From assembly GCA_903898675.1 (NCBI GenBank), contig CAIUGM010000022.1, positions 124,001 to 188,000 of the forward strand: a stretch of 64,000 nt of DNA. Direction: 5' to 3'. Shown piece by piece: positions 55,231 to 64,000 of the stretch (its first letter is position 1; every line of letters begins with the position of its first letter). Source of the DNA: an uncultured Verrucomicrobiota bacterium. GTDB taxonomy: Bacteria; Verrucomicrobiota; Verrucomicrobiia; Opitutales; Opitutaceae. The notes beneath the pieces were generated by a model, which was given only the letters and a program-made list of their open reading frames with translations, was not told the origin of the DNA and did not search any database. The translations under genes were made by a program, and so were the position numbers.

Positions 55231-56001
55231 TCAATTCGGCCTGAGATCGGGCACGGCAAACTGGCTGGCGGGGATCCGCTCGTTCAGCACCACCCGGTCA
55301 AACGTAATGGTCGTGATCTGCCCGCCGGCCGACTTGTTGATGACCTTATGGGGAAAACGGACCCCATTCACGATCATCTCGCCTTCCTCGCGGATCTCCG
55401 CGCCGGATTCGGTCTCGGTCTTGATCAAGCGCCCGGTGGCCCGCTCGAAGAAACGGACAAAGATAATATTGGTGTCATGCACAAACGAGAGCTTCACGCA
55501 GGCGATGCCATCGACGTTAACCTCACCGCCCAGCTGCACCCGGCCGCCTTTCTTTTCCAAGCCGGCAAAAAAGCTGAGATTCTCCCAGGTGTTGGCGCGG
55601 AGCCGCTTGATCTGCCCGGAATCGAGCAGGTTGACCTGCCAGGCGGCCGGCTTCAGGGGATTGGCCCGGCGCTGCCAGGCCTCGTAGCCATCCAGCGCCG
55701 TGGTCTCGATGGCGTCCGGCCGCGTGAGGATGATCTGCTGCTGGTAGGGCTTTTGGAAAATAATCTCGGCCGGCAGGCTCACGGGAACGTCGACCAGCTT
55801 GGTTTTGTCGTCCTTGGACGGTACCCGGTCCACGCCCTCCAGCCGACCGCTGAAATGGATGCTGGTGACGGCGTTCAGGGCCTCCTCGCTGCCCAGGTAA
55901 GCCCGGGCCCGGGCGATCACCTGCTCGGCCGTCTCCGCCCGCAACGGGCCGGCAACCAGGGCAACGAAGGCAACAGAGACGAGGGCGAGGCGGACTTTCA
56001 T
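55231..56001 (-). CDS. Secreted LolA-like / outer-membrane lipoprotein-sorting type protein
   Basis: A 256-residue periplasmic protein with a signal peptide (LALVSVAFVALVAGPLRAE) and an open beta-barrel pattern: RARAYLGSEEALNAVTSIHFSGRLEGVDR, LPAEIIFQKPYQQQIILTR, GYEAWQRRANP, CVKLSFVHDTNIIFVRFFERATGRLIKTETESG and VNGVRFPHKVINKSAGGQITTITFDRVVLNERIP. The pattern resembles LolA/LolB-like and DUF-type carriers of hydrophobic molecules. True LolA activity is not shown by sequence. The gene lies between guaA and gltA on the same strand, with 139 nt to gltA. Confidence 0.8.
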   Translation of the reverse strand: MKVRLALVSVAFVALVAGPLRAETAEQVIARARAYLGSEEALNAVTSIHFSGRLEGVDRVPSKDDKTKLVDVPVSLPAEIIFQKPYQQQIILTRPDAIETTALDGYEAWQRRANPLKPAAWQVNLLDSGQIKRLRANTWENLSFFAGLEKKGGRVQLGGEVNVDGIACVKLSFVHDTNIIFVRFFERATGRLIKTETESGAEIREEGEMIVNGVRFPHKVINKSAGGQITTITFDRVVLNERIPASQFAVPDLRPN

Positions 56002-56056
56002 CGGGGTAAGGTGACAGGCAAAAATGGGTCCGGTGCCCCGTTTCGCAACGGGAAAC

Positions 56057-57595
56057 TCACTCCCATTCGATCGTGGCCGGCGGCTTGGAACTGATGTCCA
56101 ACACCACCCGGCTGACCCCCCGTACCTCGTTGGTAATCCGGCTGGAAATCTTCTGCAGCAGGTCGTGCGGCAGCTTGGCCCAGTCCGCCGTCATGGCGTC
56201 GATGCTCTCCACGATCCGGAGGGCGATGACGTAGTCGTAGGTGCGCTCGTCACCGAAAACGCCGACGGTCTTGACGGGCAGAAATACAGCGAAGGACTGC
56301 CAGACCTTCCAGTAGTAGCCGGAGGTCATCATCTCATCCTGCAGCACGGCGTCGGCGTTGCGCAGGATCTCGAGCTTGTCGGCCCTGATGTCGCCCATGA
56401 CGCGCACGCCCAGGCCGGGACCCGGGAACGGCTGGCGCCACACGACTTCCTTGGGCAGGCCCAGCGCGGCGCCGACCAAACGCACCTCGTCCTTGAACAG
56501 TTCGCGCAGCGGCTCGATCAGCTTGAGCTTCATGCGCTCGGGCAGGCCGCCGACATTGTGGTGGGTCTTGATGAGCGAGGCGGGATTGCCCGCGATGGAT
56601 ACGCTCTCGATCACGTCCGGATAGAGTGTCCCCTGCCCCAGGAATTCGGCGCCGCCGATGGACTTGAGGGATTTCTCGAAAACCTCGACGAAGGTGCGGC
56701 CGATGATCTTGCGCTTCTGTTCCGGCTCCGAGACGCCCTTGAGGCGCTTGAGGAACAGCGGTGAGGCGTCGACCACGCGGAGATCGATCTTAAAGTTACG
56801 CTTGTAGAGCGCCTCGACGTAGGCGCGCTCGTCCTTGCGAAGCAGGCCGTTGTCGACGAACACACAGGTGAGCTGCTTGCCGATGGCCCGGTGCAGCAGC
56901 GCAGCGGCGACGGAGGAGTCAACACCGCCCGAGAGGCCGAGGAGCACGCGGGACTTGCCCACCTTGGCGCGGATGTCGGCCACGGCGTGGGCGATGAAAT
57001 CCTTGGTCGTCCAGTCCTGCCGCGCGTGGCAAACCCGGACGAGGAAGTTGCGGATCATGTCCACGCCGCGCTCGGTGTGGAAAACCTCCGGGTGAAACTG
57101 GATGCCATAGAAACCCCGCTTTGGATCCTCAATCGCCGCGAACGGCGAGTTGTCAGAAACAGCGGTGGCGGAAAACCCCGGCGGGAGCTTGGTGAGCTTG
57201 TCGCCGTGCGAGTTCCAGATGCGGAGCTTCCTGGGCAGGCCGGCGAAGAGCTTGCCCGGTTTCCTGATGGTCAGGTGGCCGTGGCCGTACTCGCGCTCCT
57301 TGCTGAGTGCCACCGTGCCGCCGAGAAAGTGACCCATGAGCTGGACGCCGTAGCAGATGCCGAGCACGGGCACGCCCAACTTGAAAATCTCCGGATCGGG
57401 ATGCGGGGCGGTCTTGGCGTAAACGCTCTGCGGACCGCCGGAGAGGATGATTCCGACGACACCCTCCTCGCGCAGTTTGGCGGCCGGCGTGGTGAAGTGG
57501 TAGATCTTCGAGTAAACCTGGCATTCGCGGATACGGCGCGCGATGACCTGGGTGAGCTGGGAACCGAAATCGAGAACGGCGATTGTCTGTGCCAT
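56057..57595 (-). CDS. guaA: GMP synthase (glutamine-hydrolysing)
   Basis: A 512-residue enzyme that aminates XMP to GMP. The N-terminal class I amidotransferase has [20 protein letters not shown], nucleophile C81 ([16 protein letters not shown]) and [15 protein letters not shown]. The ATP pyrophosphatase domain starts about residue 215 with the PP-loop [16 protein letters not shown], and the C-terminal dimerisation domain ends [24 protein letters not shown], the conserved end of the family. A promoter with its -10 box 5 nt from the ATG lies at 57601-57630. It is a single gene upstream of the LolA-like gene on the same strand. Confidence 0.97.
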   Translation of the reverse strand: MAQTIAVLDFGSQLTQVIARRIRECQVYSKIYHFTTPAAKLREEGVVGIILSGGPQSVYAKTAPHPDPEIFKLGVPVLGICYGVQLMGHFLGGTVALSKEREYGHGHLTIRKPGKLFAGLPRKLRIWNSHGDKLTKLPPGFSATAVSDNSPFAAIEDPKRGFYGIQFHPEVFHTERGVDMIRNFLVRVCHARQDWTTKDFIAHAVADIRAKVGKSRVLLGLSGGVDSSVAAALLHRAIGKQLTCVFVDNGLLRKDERAYVEALYKRNFKIDLRVVDASPLFLKRLKGVSEPEQKRKIIGRTFVEVFEKSLKSIGGAEFLGQGTLYPDVIESVSIAGNPASLIKTHHNVGGLPERMKLKLIEPLRELFKDEVRLVGAALGLPKEVVWRQPFPGPGLGVRVMGDIRADKLEILRNADAVLQDEMMTSGYYWKVWQSFAVFLPVKTVGVFGDERTYDYVIALRIVESIDAMTADWAKLPHDLLQKISSRITNEVRGVSRVVLDISSKPPATIEWE

Positions 57596-57600
57596 GCGAA

Positions 57601-57630
57601 GTTATGGGGCAAGGGCCGCGCGCGAATCAA
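57601..57630 (-). promoter_or_regulatory. Candidate promoter of guaA, -10 box 5 nt from the ATG
   Basis: On the minus strand: TTGATT (57625-57630), 18-nt spacer, CATAAC (57601-57606), then 5 nt to the ATG at 57595. A message from it would start at or next to the start codon. Confidence 0.4.
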
Positions 57631-57661
57631 TCCCAATCACGGCGGCCGCCGGCGCGCCGCC

Positions 57662-59431
57662 TTATTTGCCGGCTTGGGCGGCGATCCAGTCCTTGACGTG
57701 GGCCTCCAACACGGCGAGCGGCAGCGAACCCTCCATCAGGATCTGGTCATGAAACGCCCGGATATCGAACTTCACGCCCAACTGCTTCTCCGCCAAGGCA
57801 CGCAGCTGGAGGATTTTTAACTGGCCCATCTTGTAGCCGAGGGCCTGGCCGGGAGCCGCCATATAGCGCTCAATCTCGGCAATCTGCTGCTCCGGCGTGC
57901 CGCCCTCTGCCTCCGCCCCGTACTGCAGGGCCTGCTCGCGTGTCCAGCCCTTGGCGTGGAGGCCGGTATCCACGACCAGCCGCACCGCCCGGTGCATGTC
58001 GCCCAGCAGCATGCCGAGGTATTGGTAGGGGTCGGTGTACATGCCGAGCTCCTTGCCAATGCTCTCGCAGTAAAGCGCCCAGCCCTCGACGTAGGCATTG
58101 TTGGCATCGTAGCGACGGAACCGGGGCAGTTCGTTGTTCTCGATCGCGAGCGACAGCTGGAAGTGATGGCCGGGAATGGCCTCGTGCAGGAAGAGATCCT
58201 CCATTCGCGGCGTGCGGAAGGCCTGCGGAATGAGGATCGGTACAAAGAAGACTCCGGGCCGTGACCCGTCGGCCGTCCCGGGATTGTATTCCGCCGAGGC
58301 GGAGGCCGCGCGGAATTTTTCCGTCGCCCGCACCTCGAACTTGGTGCGCGGAATGTGCGCGAAGAACTTCGGTACGGCGGCCATCACCCGCGCCTCGATG
58401 GCGCGGTAGCCGTCAAGCACGGCCTCGTCCGTCTTGTACGGGGCGAACTGTGGGTCCGTGGCAACGAAGGTGAGGAATTCCGCCAACGTGCCCTTGAAGC
58501 CAACCTGCGCCTGCACGCGGTCCATTTCCGCCCGGTCGCGGGCCACCTCCGCTAGCCCGATGGCATGAATCTCGTCTGGCGACAGGTCAGTCGTCGTCTG
58601 GTAACGGACCTCATAGGCATAAGCCTCTTTCCCGCCCGGAAGCGCACCGATCCCAGCCGTCTCCCGGCAATGCGGCAGGTATTGGTCCTTGATGTAGGCA
58701 TGGAGCCGGCTGTACGCGGGGATGATGAGGTCGTGAATGGCGGCACCATACTCGGCGGCCAGTTTGTCCCGGTCAGCCAAGGCCAGGTCCTTGGGCAGCA
58801 TCCGCAGCGGAGCGAAGAAGATGTTTCTCTCCGCATCGTCCGCCATCAGCGGCTCCAGCTGCGGCAGCACCCGCTCCATGAGAATACGGGGCTGGACGAT
58901 CCCCCGGGTCACGCCTTCCTGCATATTGGCGATGGCCGTATCAACCCACTGGCTGAAGCCACGCGCGCGGCTGATGAAATTCCGGAAATCCTGTGCCGTC
59001 CGGAAGGGATGCGCACTCTTGCCCGAGCCCATCTGGGCAAAGGTCAGCGTTCCGCTGCTGAACTGGTTGACCCCCGTCAGCCGGAAAAACTGCGTGGTGC
59101 CCTCCCGACGGAGACTCAGGCTCCATTTGAGGGTGTCGTAACTCAGCTGATCCGTGGGGGTCAGCGCCGCCCGGTCATAGTGCGCGAGTGCAGCGAGGTA
59201 TTTATCGCACATCGCCGCCACTCTCGCCTGGTAGCCGGCGCTGAGGTCGTCCGGCCAGATAGCCTCATACCGGTGATCATTGTCGCCGTTGACCGCGGCC
59301 TCCACCGGACAAAGCGCGAGGTACTCCTCGTAGTAACCGTCGAGCATCGCGTGAAATGGCGTCACGACCGAAGTCGCGCGAACCACCACGGCCGTGGCCA
59401 GGCTCAGGACAATGATAAGGCGTTTTAGCAT
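57662..59431 (-). CDS. Secreted DUF885 metallopeptidase-like protein
   Basis: A 589-residue protein with a signal peptide (IIVLSLATAVVVRATS). DUF885 proteins are mostly helical zinc peptidases; here the motif HEAIPGHHFQLSLAIE (HExxPGHH-like) and downstream YVEGWALYCESIGKELG contain the presumed zinc ligands and catalytic glutamate, and GVFFVPILIP, DPYQYLGMLLGDMHRAVRLVVDTGLHAKGW and EQQIAEIERYMAAPGQALGYKMGQLKILQLR are conserved-looking. It would cleave peptides in the periplasm. It is probably co-transcribed with the zinc-ribbon microprotein gene 26 nt upstream. The window has several secreted peptidases (M2, S9, DUF885). Confidence 0.88.
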   Translation of the reverse strand: MLKRLIIVLSLATAVVVRATSVVTPFHAMLDGYYEEYLALCPVEAAVNGDNDHRYEAIWPDDLSAGYQARVAAMCDKYLAALAHYDRAALTPTDQLSYDTLKWSLSLRREGTTQFFRLTGVNQFSSGTLTFAQMGSGKSAHPFRTAQDFRNFISRARGFSQWVDTAIANMQEGVTRGIVQPRILMERVLPQLEPLMADDAERNIFFAPLRMLPKDLALADRDKLAAEYGAAIHDLIIPAYSRLHAYIKDQYLPHCRETAGIGALPGGKEAYAYEVRYQTTTDLSPDEIHAIGLAEVARDRAEMDRVQAQVGFKGTLAEFLTFVATDPQFAPYKTDEAVLDGYRAIEARVMAAVPKFFAHIPRTKFEVRATEKFRAASASAEYNPGTADGSRPGVFFVPILIPQAFRTPRMEDLFLHEAIPGHHFQLSLAIENNELPRFRRYDANNAYVEGWALYCESIGKELGMYTDPYQYLGMLLGDMHRAVRLVVDTGLHAKGWTREQALQYGAEAEGGTPEQQIAEIERYMAAPGQALGYKMGQLKILQLRALAEKQLGVKFDIRAFHDQILMEGSLPLAVLEAHVKDWIAAQAGK

Positions 59432-59457
59432 GGGAAAAGGCCGACCAGGGATGCGGA

Positions 59458-59694
59458 CTAGAATTTCAACCGCGTGTTGACATGGCCGCACTGCGGGCAG
59501 GCCGCCGTGTCGGTACCGGCCTTCCGGGTGTAGAGGTGGTCGCAGCGGATGCAGTGGAACGTGATCTTCCGTCTCTCGGCATCGAACAGCGCACGGTCAC
59601 GCCGGTCGTAGTAGGACCAGAGGAAGCCGAACAGCCCGAGCACCAGCAGGCCGTAAAGCACCACATCGAGCGTGAAATCAGGTGGCGTGACCAC
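59458..59694 (-). CDS. Small membrane protein with a C-terminal zinc ribbon
   Basis: A 78-residue protein: one transmembrane helix (LDVVLYGLLVLGLFGFLWSYY), a charged stretch (DRRDRALFDAERRKITF), then a zinc ribbon with cysteine pairs CIRC and CPQC (HCIRCDHLYTRKAGTDTAACPQCGHVNTRL). The family is not known to me by name. The rubredoxin-knuckle type ribbon suggests metal or protein binding near the inner membrane. The start is 26 nt upstream of the DUF885 gene on the same strand, so they probably form an operon. The upstream rplQ terminator separates it from the alpha operon. Confidence 0.8.
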   Translation of the reverse strand: MVTPPDFTLDVVLYGLLVLGLFGFLWSYYDRRDRALFDAERRKITFHCIRCDHLYTRKAGTDTAACPQCGHVNTRLKF

Positions 59695-59733
59695 AGGCAG
59701 GAGTTCACACGAAGATCCGCCTTAGCCAAGGGG

Positions 59734-59768
59734 AAATAAAAACGCGCCATCCGGACGGAGGGCGCGTT
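59734..59768 (-). terminator. Intrinsic terminator of the alpha operon
   Basis: On the minus strand AACGCGCC and GGCGCGTT (59741-59748 and 59761-59768) form an 8-bp stem with a 12-nt loop, followed by TTTTATTTCC. It lies 46 nt after the rplQ stop codon. Confidence 0.85.
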
Positions 59769-59813
59769 GCGACTGGAGCGGGCGGCCGTGGGCCGCCGCG
59801 CGTGACCGGTGGG

Positions 59814-60317
59814 TCAGCTCTTGGGTTCGTCGGCCTTGGGGGCTTCGGCGGCGGGAGCAGCCTCGGCGGCCGGCTTGGCCTTCTTGGCGCCTTTCTTCTT
59901 GGCGGAACCCTTGGACTTCTTGTAGCCCTCGTCCTCGGCGGCGATCAGCTCGATGATCGCCATCTCGGCGGCATCGCCGATGCGCTGCGGGCCTAGCTTG
60001 TAGATGCGGGTGTAGCCACCCGGACGCTTCGCGAACTGCGCCGCCTTCTCATTGAAAAGAAGGGTGATGGCGGACTCGTCGCGGATGTCCTTCAGCGCCA
60101 TACGGCGAAGATGGACGGCATCCTTCTTTTCACCGGCGGCCGCGGCGTTCTTGGCCTTGGTGATGACCTTCTCGATGAAGGGACGCAGGGCCTTGGCCTT
60201 GGTCAGGGTGGTCTCGACGCGACCGTGCTTGATGAGCGAGGCGCCCATGTTGGAGAGCATCGCCTTGCGGTGCTCGCGGGTGACGCCGAGGGAGGCGTGA
60301 TGTTTATTGTGACGCAT
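59814..60317 (-). CDS. rplQ: 50S ribosomal protein L17 with a C-terminal Ala/Lys-rich extension
   Basis: A 167-residue L17. Residues 1-125 are the conserved fold (RHNKHHASLGVTREHRKAMLSNM, SLIKHGRVETTLTKAKALRPFIEKVITKAKNA, GGYTRIYKLGPQRIGDAAEMAIIELI). The final 35-40 residues, KKSKGSAKKKGAKKAKPAAEAAP..., are an Ala/Lys/Glu-rich tail absent from E. coli L17, which is 127 residues long. It is the last gene of the alpha operon. Upstream of it, between rpoA and this gene, lies an 83-nt inverted repeat (60401-60483); the operon terminator is at 59741-59768. Confidence 0.95.
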   Translation of the reverse strand: MRHNKHHASLGVTREHRKAMLSNMGASLIKHGRVETTLTKAKALRPFIEKVITKAKNAAAAGEKKDAVHLRRMALKDIRDESAITLLFNEKAAQFAKRPGGYTRIYKLGPQRIGDAAEMAIIELIAAEDEGYKKSKGSAKKKGAKKAKPAAEAAPAAEAPKADEPKS

Positions 60318-60400
60318 TGGGTGTTATGGTTATCGGTTCCCGATCGGCAATCCGGTCGCAGCGTTGGGCGGCAGCGGACGGCGCGAGAACCTGTTGGTAA

Positions 60401-60483
60401 ATTTTCGATTTTGGATTCCCGATTTTCGATTGGGATTCCCGACTGCCTGGGCAATCGAAAATCCCGAATCCAAAATCGAAAAT
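60401..60483. repeat. Long intergenic inverted repeat between rpoA and rplQ, 32-nt arms
   Basis: Arm 60401-60432 and arm 60452-60483 are complementary in 30 of 32 positions; the units are ATTTTCGATTTTGGATTC and CGATTTTCGATTG, with a 19-nt GC-rich loop. The AT-rich element fills half of the 170-nt gap inside the operon, and the right arm ends 4 nt before the rpoA stop codon at 60488. A hairpin of this size would affect RNA processing or stability. Confidence 0.9.
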
Positions 60484-60487
60484 GCCC

Positions 60488-61489
<1,002 letters not shown>

Positions 61490-61547
61490 GGCAGGAATGA
61501 TTTTAGTTTTTAAATGGCAGAGTTGATGAAGCGACCGGCAAAAAAGC

Positions 61548-62159
61548 TTAGAAGCGCGAGTAGTACTCGACGATCAGCTGCTCGTTGATGGACGGCTCCA
61601 TCTCGTCGCGGGTGGGCAGGCGGGTGACGGTGCCCTTGAGGGCCTCGTCGTTGCGCGTGAGCCAGCCGGGGACGACGCGGGCCCGGTTTTCCTCGATGGC
61701 CCGCGTGGCGAGCTGACGGGAGGAATTGACGGCCTTCATCTCGATCTCGTCGCCCTGGAGCACGGAGTAGCTCGCGATGTCGACCTTGCGGCCGTTGACG
61801 CGGACATGGCCGTGATTGACCAGCTGACGGGCGGCGGCGCGGCTCTTGGCGAAGCCCAGGAGATAGACGACGCTGTCGAGCCGGGTCTCGAGCAGCTGGA
61901 GGAAGCGCTCGCCGGTGACGCCGCGCTCTTTCTTGGCGATGGCGAAGGTGCGGCGGAACTGGCGCTCGAGCAGGCCGTAGATGAAGCGAAGCTTCTGCTT
62001 TTCGGCGAGGCCGACGGCATACTCGGAAAGTTTGCGGCGCGACTTCGGGCCGTGCTGGCCAGGCGGGAAATTACGGCGCTCAAGCACCTTGGCCGAGCCA
62101 ATGATGTACTGGCCGAAGCGGCGGCTGATGCGGGTGGATGGTCCTGTGTAGCGAGCCAT
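61548..62159 (-). CDS. rpsD: 30S ribosomal protein S4
   Basis: A 203-residue S4. It begins ARYTGPSTRISRRFGQYIIGSAK and contains the S4 RNA-binding domain (RLDSVVYLLGFAKSRAAARQLVNHGHVRVNGRKVDI) and the RRNFPPGQHG segment. There are no zinc-binding cysteines, so it is the cysteine-free form. In many bacteria S4 represses translation of this operon. The gap to rpsK is 27 nt and that to rpoA 58 nt. Confidence 0.97.
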   Translation of the reverse strand: MARYTGPSTRISRRFGQYIIGSAKVLERRNFPPGQHGPKSRRKLSEYAVGLAEKQKLRFIYGLLERQFRRTFAIAKKERGVTGERFLQLLETRLDSVVYLLGFAKSRAAARQLVNHGHVRVNGRKVDIASYSVLQGDEIEMKAVNSSRQLATRAIEENRARVVPGWLTRNDEALKGTVTRLPTRDEMEPSINEQLIVEYYSRF

Positions 62160-62186
62160 GGAAGGGAGATAGTTAGCGGGTTGGGA

Positions 62187-62780
62187 TTAGACGCGACGGC
62201 GCTTGCGGGGACGGCAGCCGTTGTGCGGTACCGGGGTGACGTCGATGATGGAGGAAATCTCAAGGCCGATAGCCTGGAGGCCGCGGATGGCGGAGTCGCG
62301 ACCGAGACCGGGACCGCTGACGCGGATCTGCACTTCCTTCAGGCCGTGCGCCATGGCGTTGCGGGCGGCGTCCTGCGCGACCACTTGGGCGGCGTAGGCG
62401 GTCGACTTGCGCGAGCCGCGGAAGTTGCACTTGCCGGCGCTCGACCAGGAGATGACATTGCCCTTCGCGTCGGTGATCGAGACAATGGTGTTGTTGAAGG
62501 TGGCCGCAATGTTCGCGATGCCGGAAGTGATGTTCTTCGAGCCCTTGGCCTTGCGGACCTTGACGCTGGAGAGCTCCTCCTTGAGGAGGTCTTCGGCGGT
62601 GACGGCCTTCGGCACGCCACCCACGAGTTCAACGGGCGCAGCCGGAGCGGCAGCGTCGGCGGCGGGAGCCTTCGGAGTCTTTTCCTTGGCGGGCTTGGCC
62701 TCAACCGCGGGAGCGGCGTCGGCAGCGGCAACCTTCTTGGGCGCCTTTTCCTTCTTGGGAGCTGATTTCTCTTCGGACAT
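62187..62780 (-). CDS. rpsK: 30S ribosomal protein S11 with a ~68-residue N-terminal extension
   Basis: A 197-residue S11. The conserved core starts about residue 72 ([34 protein letters not shown]) and ends [18 protein letters not shown], as in E. coli S11, which is 129 residues. Before it lies an unusual extension, [20 protein letters not shown]..., made of Lys, Ala, Pro and Glu, then a [22 protein letters not shown] helix-like segment. The start at 62780 is a strong ATG at 18 nt from the rpsM stop codon, and an ATG-proximal start within the core is not available. The composition resembles the tail of L17 in the same operon. Confidence 0.95.
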   Translation of the reverse strand: MSEEKSAPKKEKAPKKVAAADAAPAVEAKPAKEKTPKAPAADAAAPAAPVELVGGVPKAVTAEDLLKEELSSVKVRKAKGSKNITSGIANIAATFNNTIVSITDAKGNVISWSSAGKCNFRGSRKSTAYAAQVVAQDAARNAMAHGLKEVQIRVSGPGLGRDSAIRGLQAIGLEISSIIDVTPVPHNGCRPRKRRRV

Positions 62781-62798
62781 TGCGATATGGTTTTAAGA

Positions 62799-63179
62799 TT
62801 AGACTTCCTTGGCCTTGGTGACACCGACGGTCTTGCGCGGGCCCTTGCGGGTACGGGCGTTGGTGCTGGTACGCTGACCGCGGACGGGGAGACCGCGGCG
62901 ATGGCGGATGCCACGGTAGCAATTGATGGCCTGGAGGCGCTTTAGGTTGCCGGCGATGTCGCGGCGGAGATCACCTTCCACCACCCACTTGTTGTCGGTG
63001 ATGATGTGGAGGATCTTGTTGAGCTGCTCCTCGGTCAGATCCGAGGCGCGCATGTTGGCGTCGAGGCCAGCAGACTCAATGATAAGGTCGGCCCGCGCAG
63101 GGCCAATGCCGTAGATGTACCGGAGGGAGTATCCGATCTTCTTTTTGGCAGGAAGTTCAACGCCGAGGAGACGAGGCAT
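62799..63179 (-). CDS. rpsM: 30S ribosomal protein S13
   Basis: A 126-residue S13 in the small-subunit head that contacts tRNA and L5. Typical motifs are [89 protein letters not shown], the C-terminal tail reaching the P-site. It precedes rpsK by 18 nt. The 52 nt between it and map contain no room for infA and rpmJ, which often lie there. Confidence 0.98.
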   Translation of the reverse strand: MPRLLGVELPAKKKIGYSLRYIYGIGPARADLIIESAGLDANMRASDLTEEQLNKILHIITDNKWVVEGDLRRDIAGNLKRLQAINCYRGIRHRRGLPVRGQRTSTNARTRKGPRKTVGVTKAKEV

Positions 63180-63231
63180 GGGATTGGAGGTTGAGTTGGA
63201 AGTTTAAGTGTTGGGAAAGGAGGAGGGAAAT

Positions 63232-64000
63232 TCAGTCTGAGGCGGGCCGGGGAACCGTGAGGATCTCCGGGCCGGAATCGGTGGTGAGCACGGTGTGTTC
63301 AAAATGGGCGGAGGGCGAACCGTCGGCGGTGACGACCGTCCAGCCGTCGGACAGTGACCGAACTTCATGGCGGCCGAGGTTGACCATGGGCTCGATCGCC
63401 AGGGTCATGCCGGGTTTGATTTTTTCCAGCGTGCCCTTGCGGCCGAAGTTCGGGATCTGCGGTTCCTCGTGCATCGCGCGGCCGACCCCGTGGCCGACCA
63501 TTTCGCGGACAACGCTGAAACCGTGGGACTCCACAAAGGACTGGACCGCGTGCGCGATGTCACCGATCCGGTTGCCCGGGACGGCCTGCTTGATGCCGAG
63601 GGCGAGGGCTTCCTCGGTGACCTGCAACAGCTCGGCGGTGCGGGGGGCGATGGTGCCAACCGGAACCGTCAGGGCGTTGTCGCCAATGTAGCCGTTGTAT
63701 TCAACGACCACATCGAGCGAGATGACATCCCCGTCGCGCAGGATGCGCTTGAGGGAACCGATCCCGTGGACGACCTCTTCATTGACAGAGAGGCAGGTGT
63801 AGGCCGGGTAGCGGCGCGAGTGCAACTGGTAGCCATGGCAGGCGCTGCGGGCGCCGAACGAGGCGATGAGATCGCGGCCGATTTGATCCAAGTCGTAGGT
63901 CGTAATACCGGGACGGACCTGTTCCTTCAGCCGGGCGAGAACCGTCGCGGCGATGGAACAGGATTCGCGCATCCGCTTGATGGCTTCCGGATTTTTAAGG
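63232..64000 (-). CDS. map: Methionine aminopeptidase type I, N-terminus beyond the window
   Basis: At least 256 residues of the enzyme that removes initiator methionine. Metal ligands are in SLDVVVEYNGYIGDNALTV (two Asp), GHGVGRAMHEEPQIPNFG (His), MTLAIEPMVNLG (Glu) and the final FEHTVLTT (Glu). The frame continues to the window edge as LKNPEAIKRMRESC, so the true start lies upstream of base 64000; ATG 63972 is an internal methionine. It precedes rpsM as in many ribosomal operons, where secY and adk usually lie upstream. Confidence 0.95.
   Translation of the reverse strand, partial: LKNPEAIKRMRESCSIAATVLARLKEQVRPGITTYDLDQIGRDLIASFGARSACHGYQLHSRRYPAYTCLSVNEEVVHGIGSLKRILRDGDVISLDVVVEYNGYIGDNALTVPVGTIAPRTAELLQVTEEALALGIKQAVPGNRIGDIAHAVQSFVESHGFSVVREMVGHGVGRAMHEEPQIPNFGRKGTLEKIKPGMTLAIEPMVNLGRHEVRSLSDGWTVVTADGSPSAHFEHTVLTTDSGPEILTVPRPASD

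Overview
The window is high-GC bacterial DNA, densely packed with genes on both strands, and no stretch longer than about 200 bases lacks a gene or a recognisable element. The mix suggests a Gram-negative Verrucomicrobiota, probably Opitutaceae-like: a fused KorA with KorB, citrate synthase, SecA next to apolipoprotein N-acyltransferase, CotH/EF-hand and DUF885 secreted proteins, Ala/Lys-rich extensions on ribosomal proteins, and many intergenic inverted repeats. The taxonomic call is an inference from gene content, not from a marker search.

Layout. 1-4441: end of an MFS drug exporter, a VOC protein, a SRPBCC protein with its probable WYL/YafY regulator, a DUF2238 membrane protein and a Kef-type antiporter. 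4577-11521: amidoligase/transglutaminase cluster A (giant transglutaminase-DUF2126, fused circularly permuted ATP-grasp/alpha-E, transglutaminase). 11667-16245: a three-gene MacB-type ABC exporter. 16249-17052: a low-GC ankyrin lipoprotein that looks foreign. 17183-26462: MFS transporter, M2 peptidase, aldo/keto reductase, 2-oxoacid:ferredoxin oxidoreductase korAB, thymidine kinase, secreted lactonase-fold protein. 26511-33627 (minus): chemoreceptor, TonB-like protein, lnt, secA. 33780-37368: cluster B, with the same ATP-grasp, alpha-E and transglutaminase activities as three separate genes. 37503-41507 (minus): UDP-glucuronate decarboxylase, tgt, folK-folB-folP; divergent pabA/trpG, then nrdR, an orphan gene, a HIT protein and a CotH/EF-hand protein. 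46225-52903 (minus): S9 peptidase, dprA, NAD(P)H-hydrate repair enzyme, hypothetical, acpS, pdxJ. 53009-59694: VC0807-like protein, citrate synthase, LolA-like protein, guaA, DUF885 protein, zinc-ribbon microprotein. 59814-64000 (minus): the alpha operon map-rpsM-rpsK-rpsD-rpoA-rplQ.

The most interesting system is the pair of ATP-grasp/alpha-E/transglutaminase clusters about 22 kb apart, one fused and one split. Families of this type are predicted to build and cleave peptide-like amide bonds, but the product is unknown; cluster A runs into an exporter operon. Other signals are a recurring promoter layout whose -10 box lies only 5-9 nt from the start codon (possible leaderless mRNAs), several unrelated families of long inverted repeats that end at start codons (one inside the alpha operon), a Tgt lacking two of the usual zinc cysteines, and extended ribosomal proteins S11 and L17.
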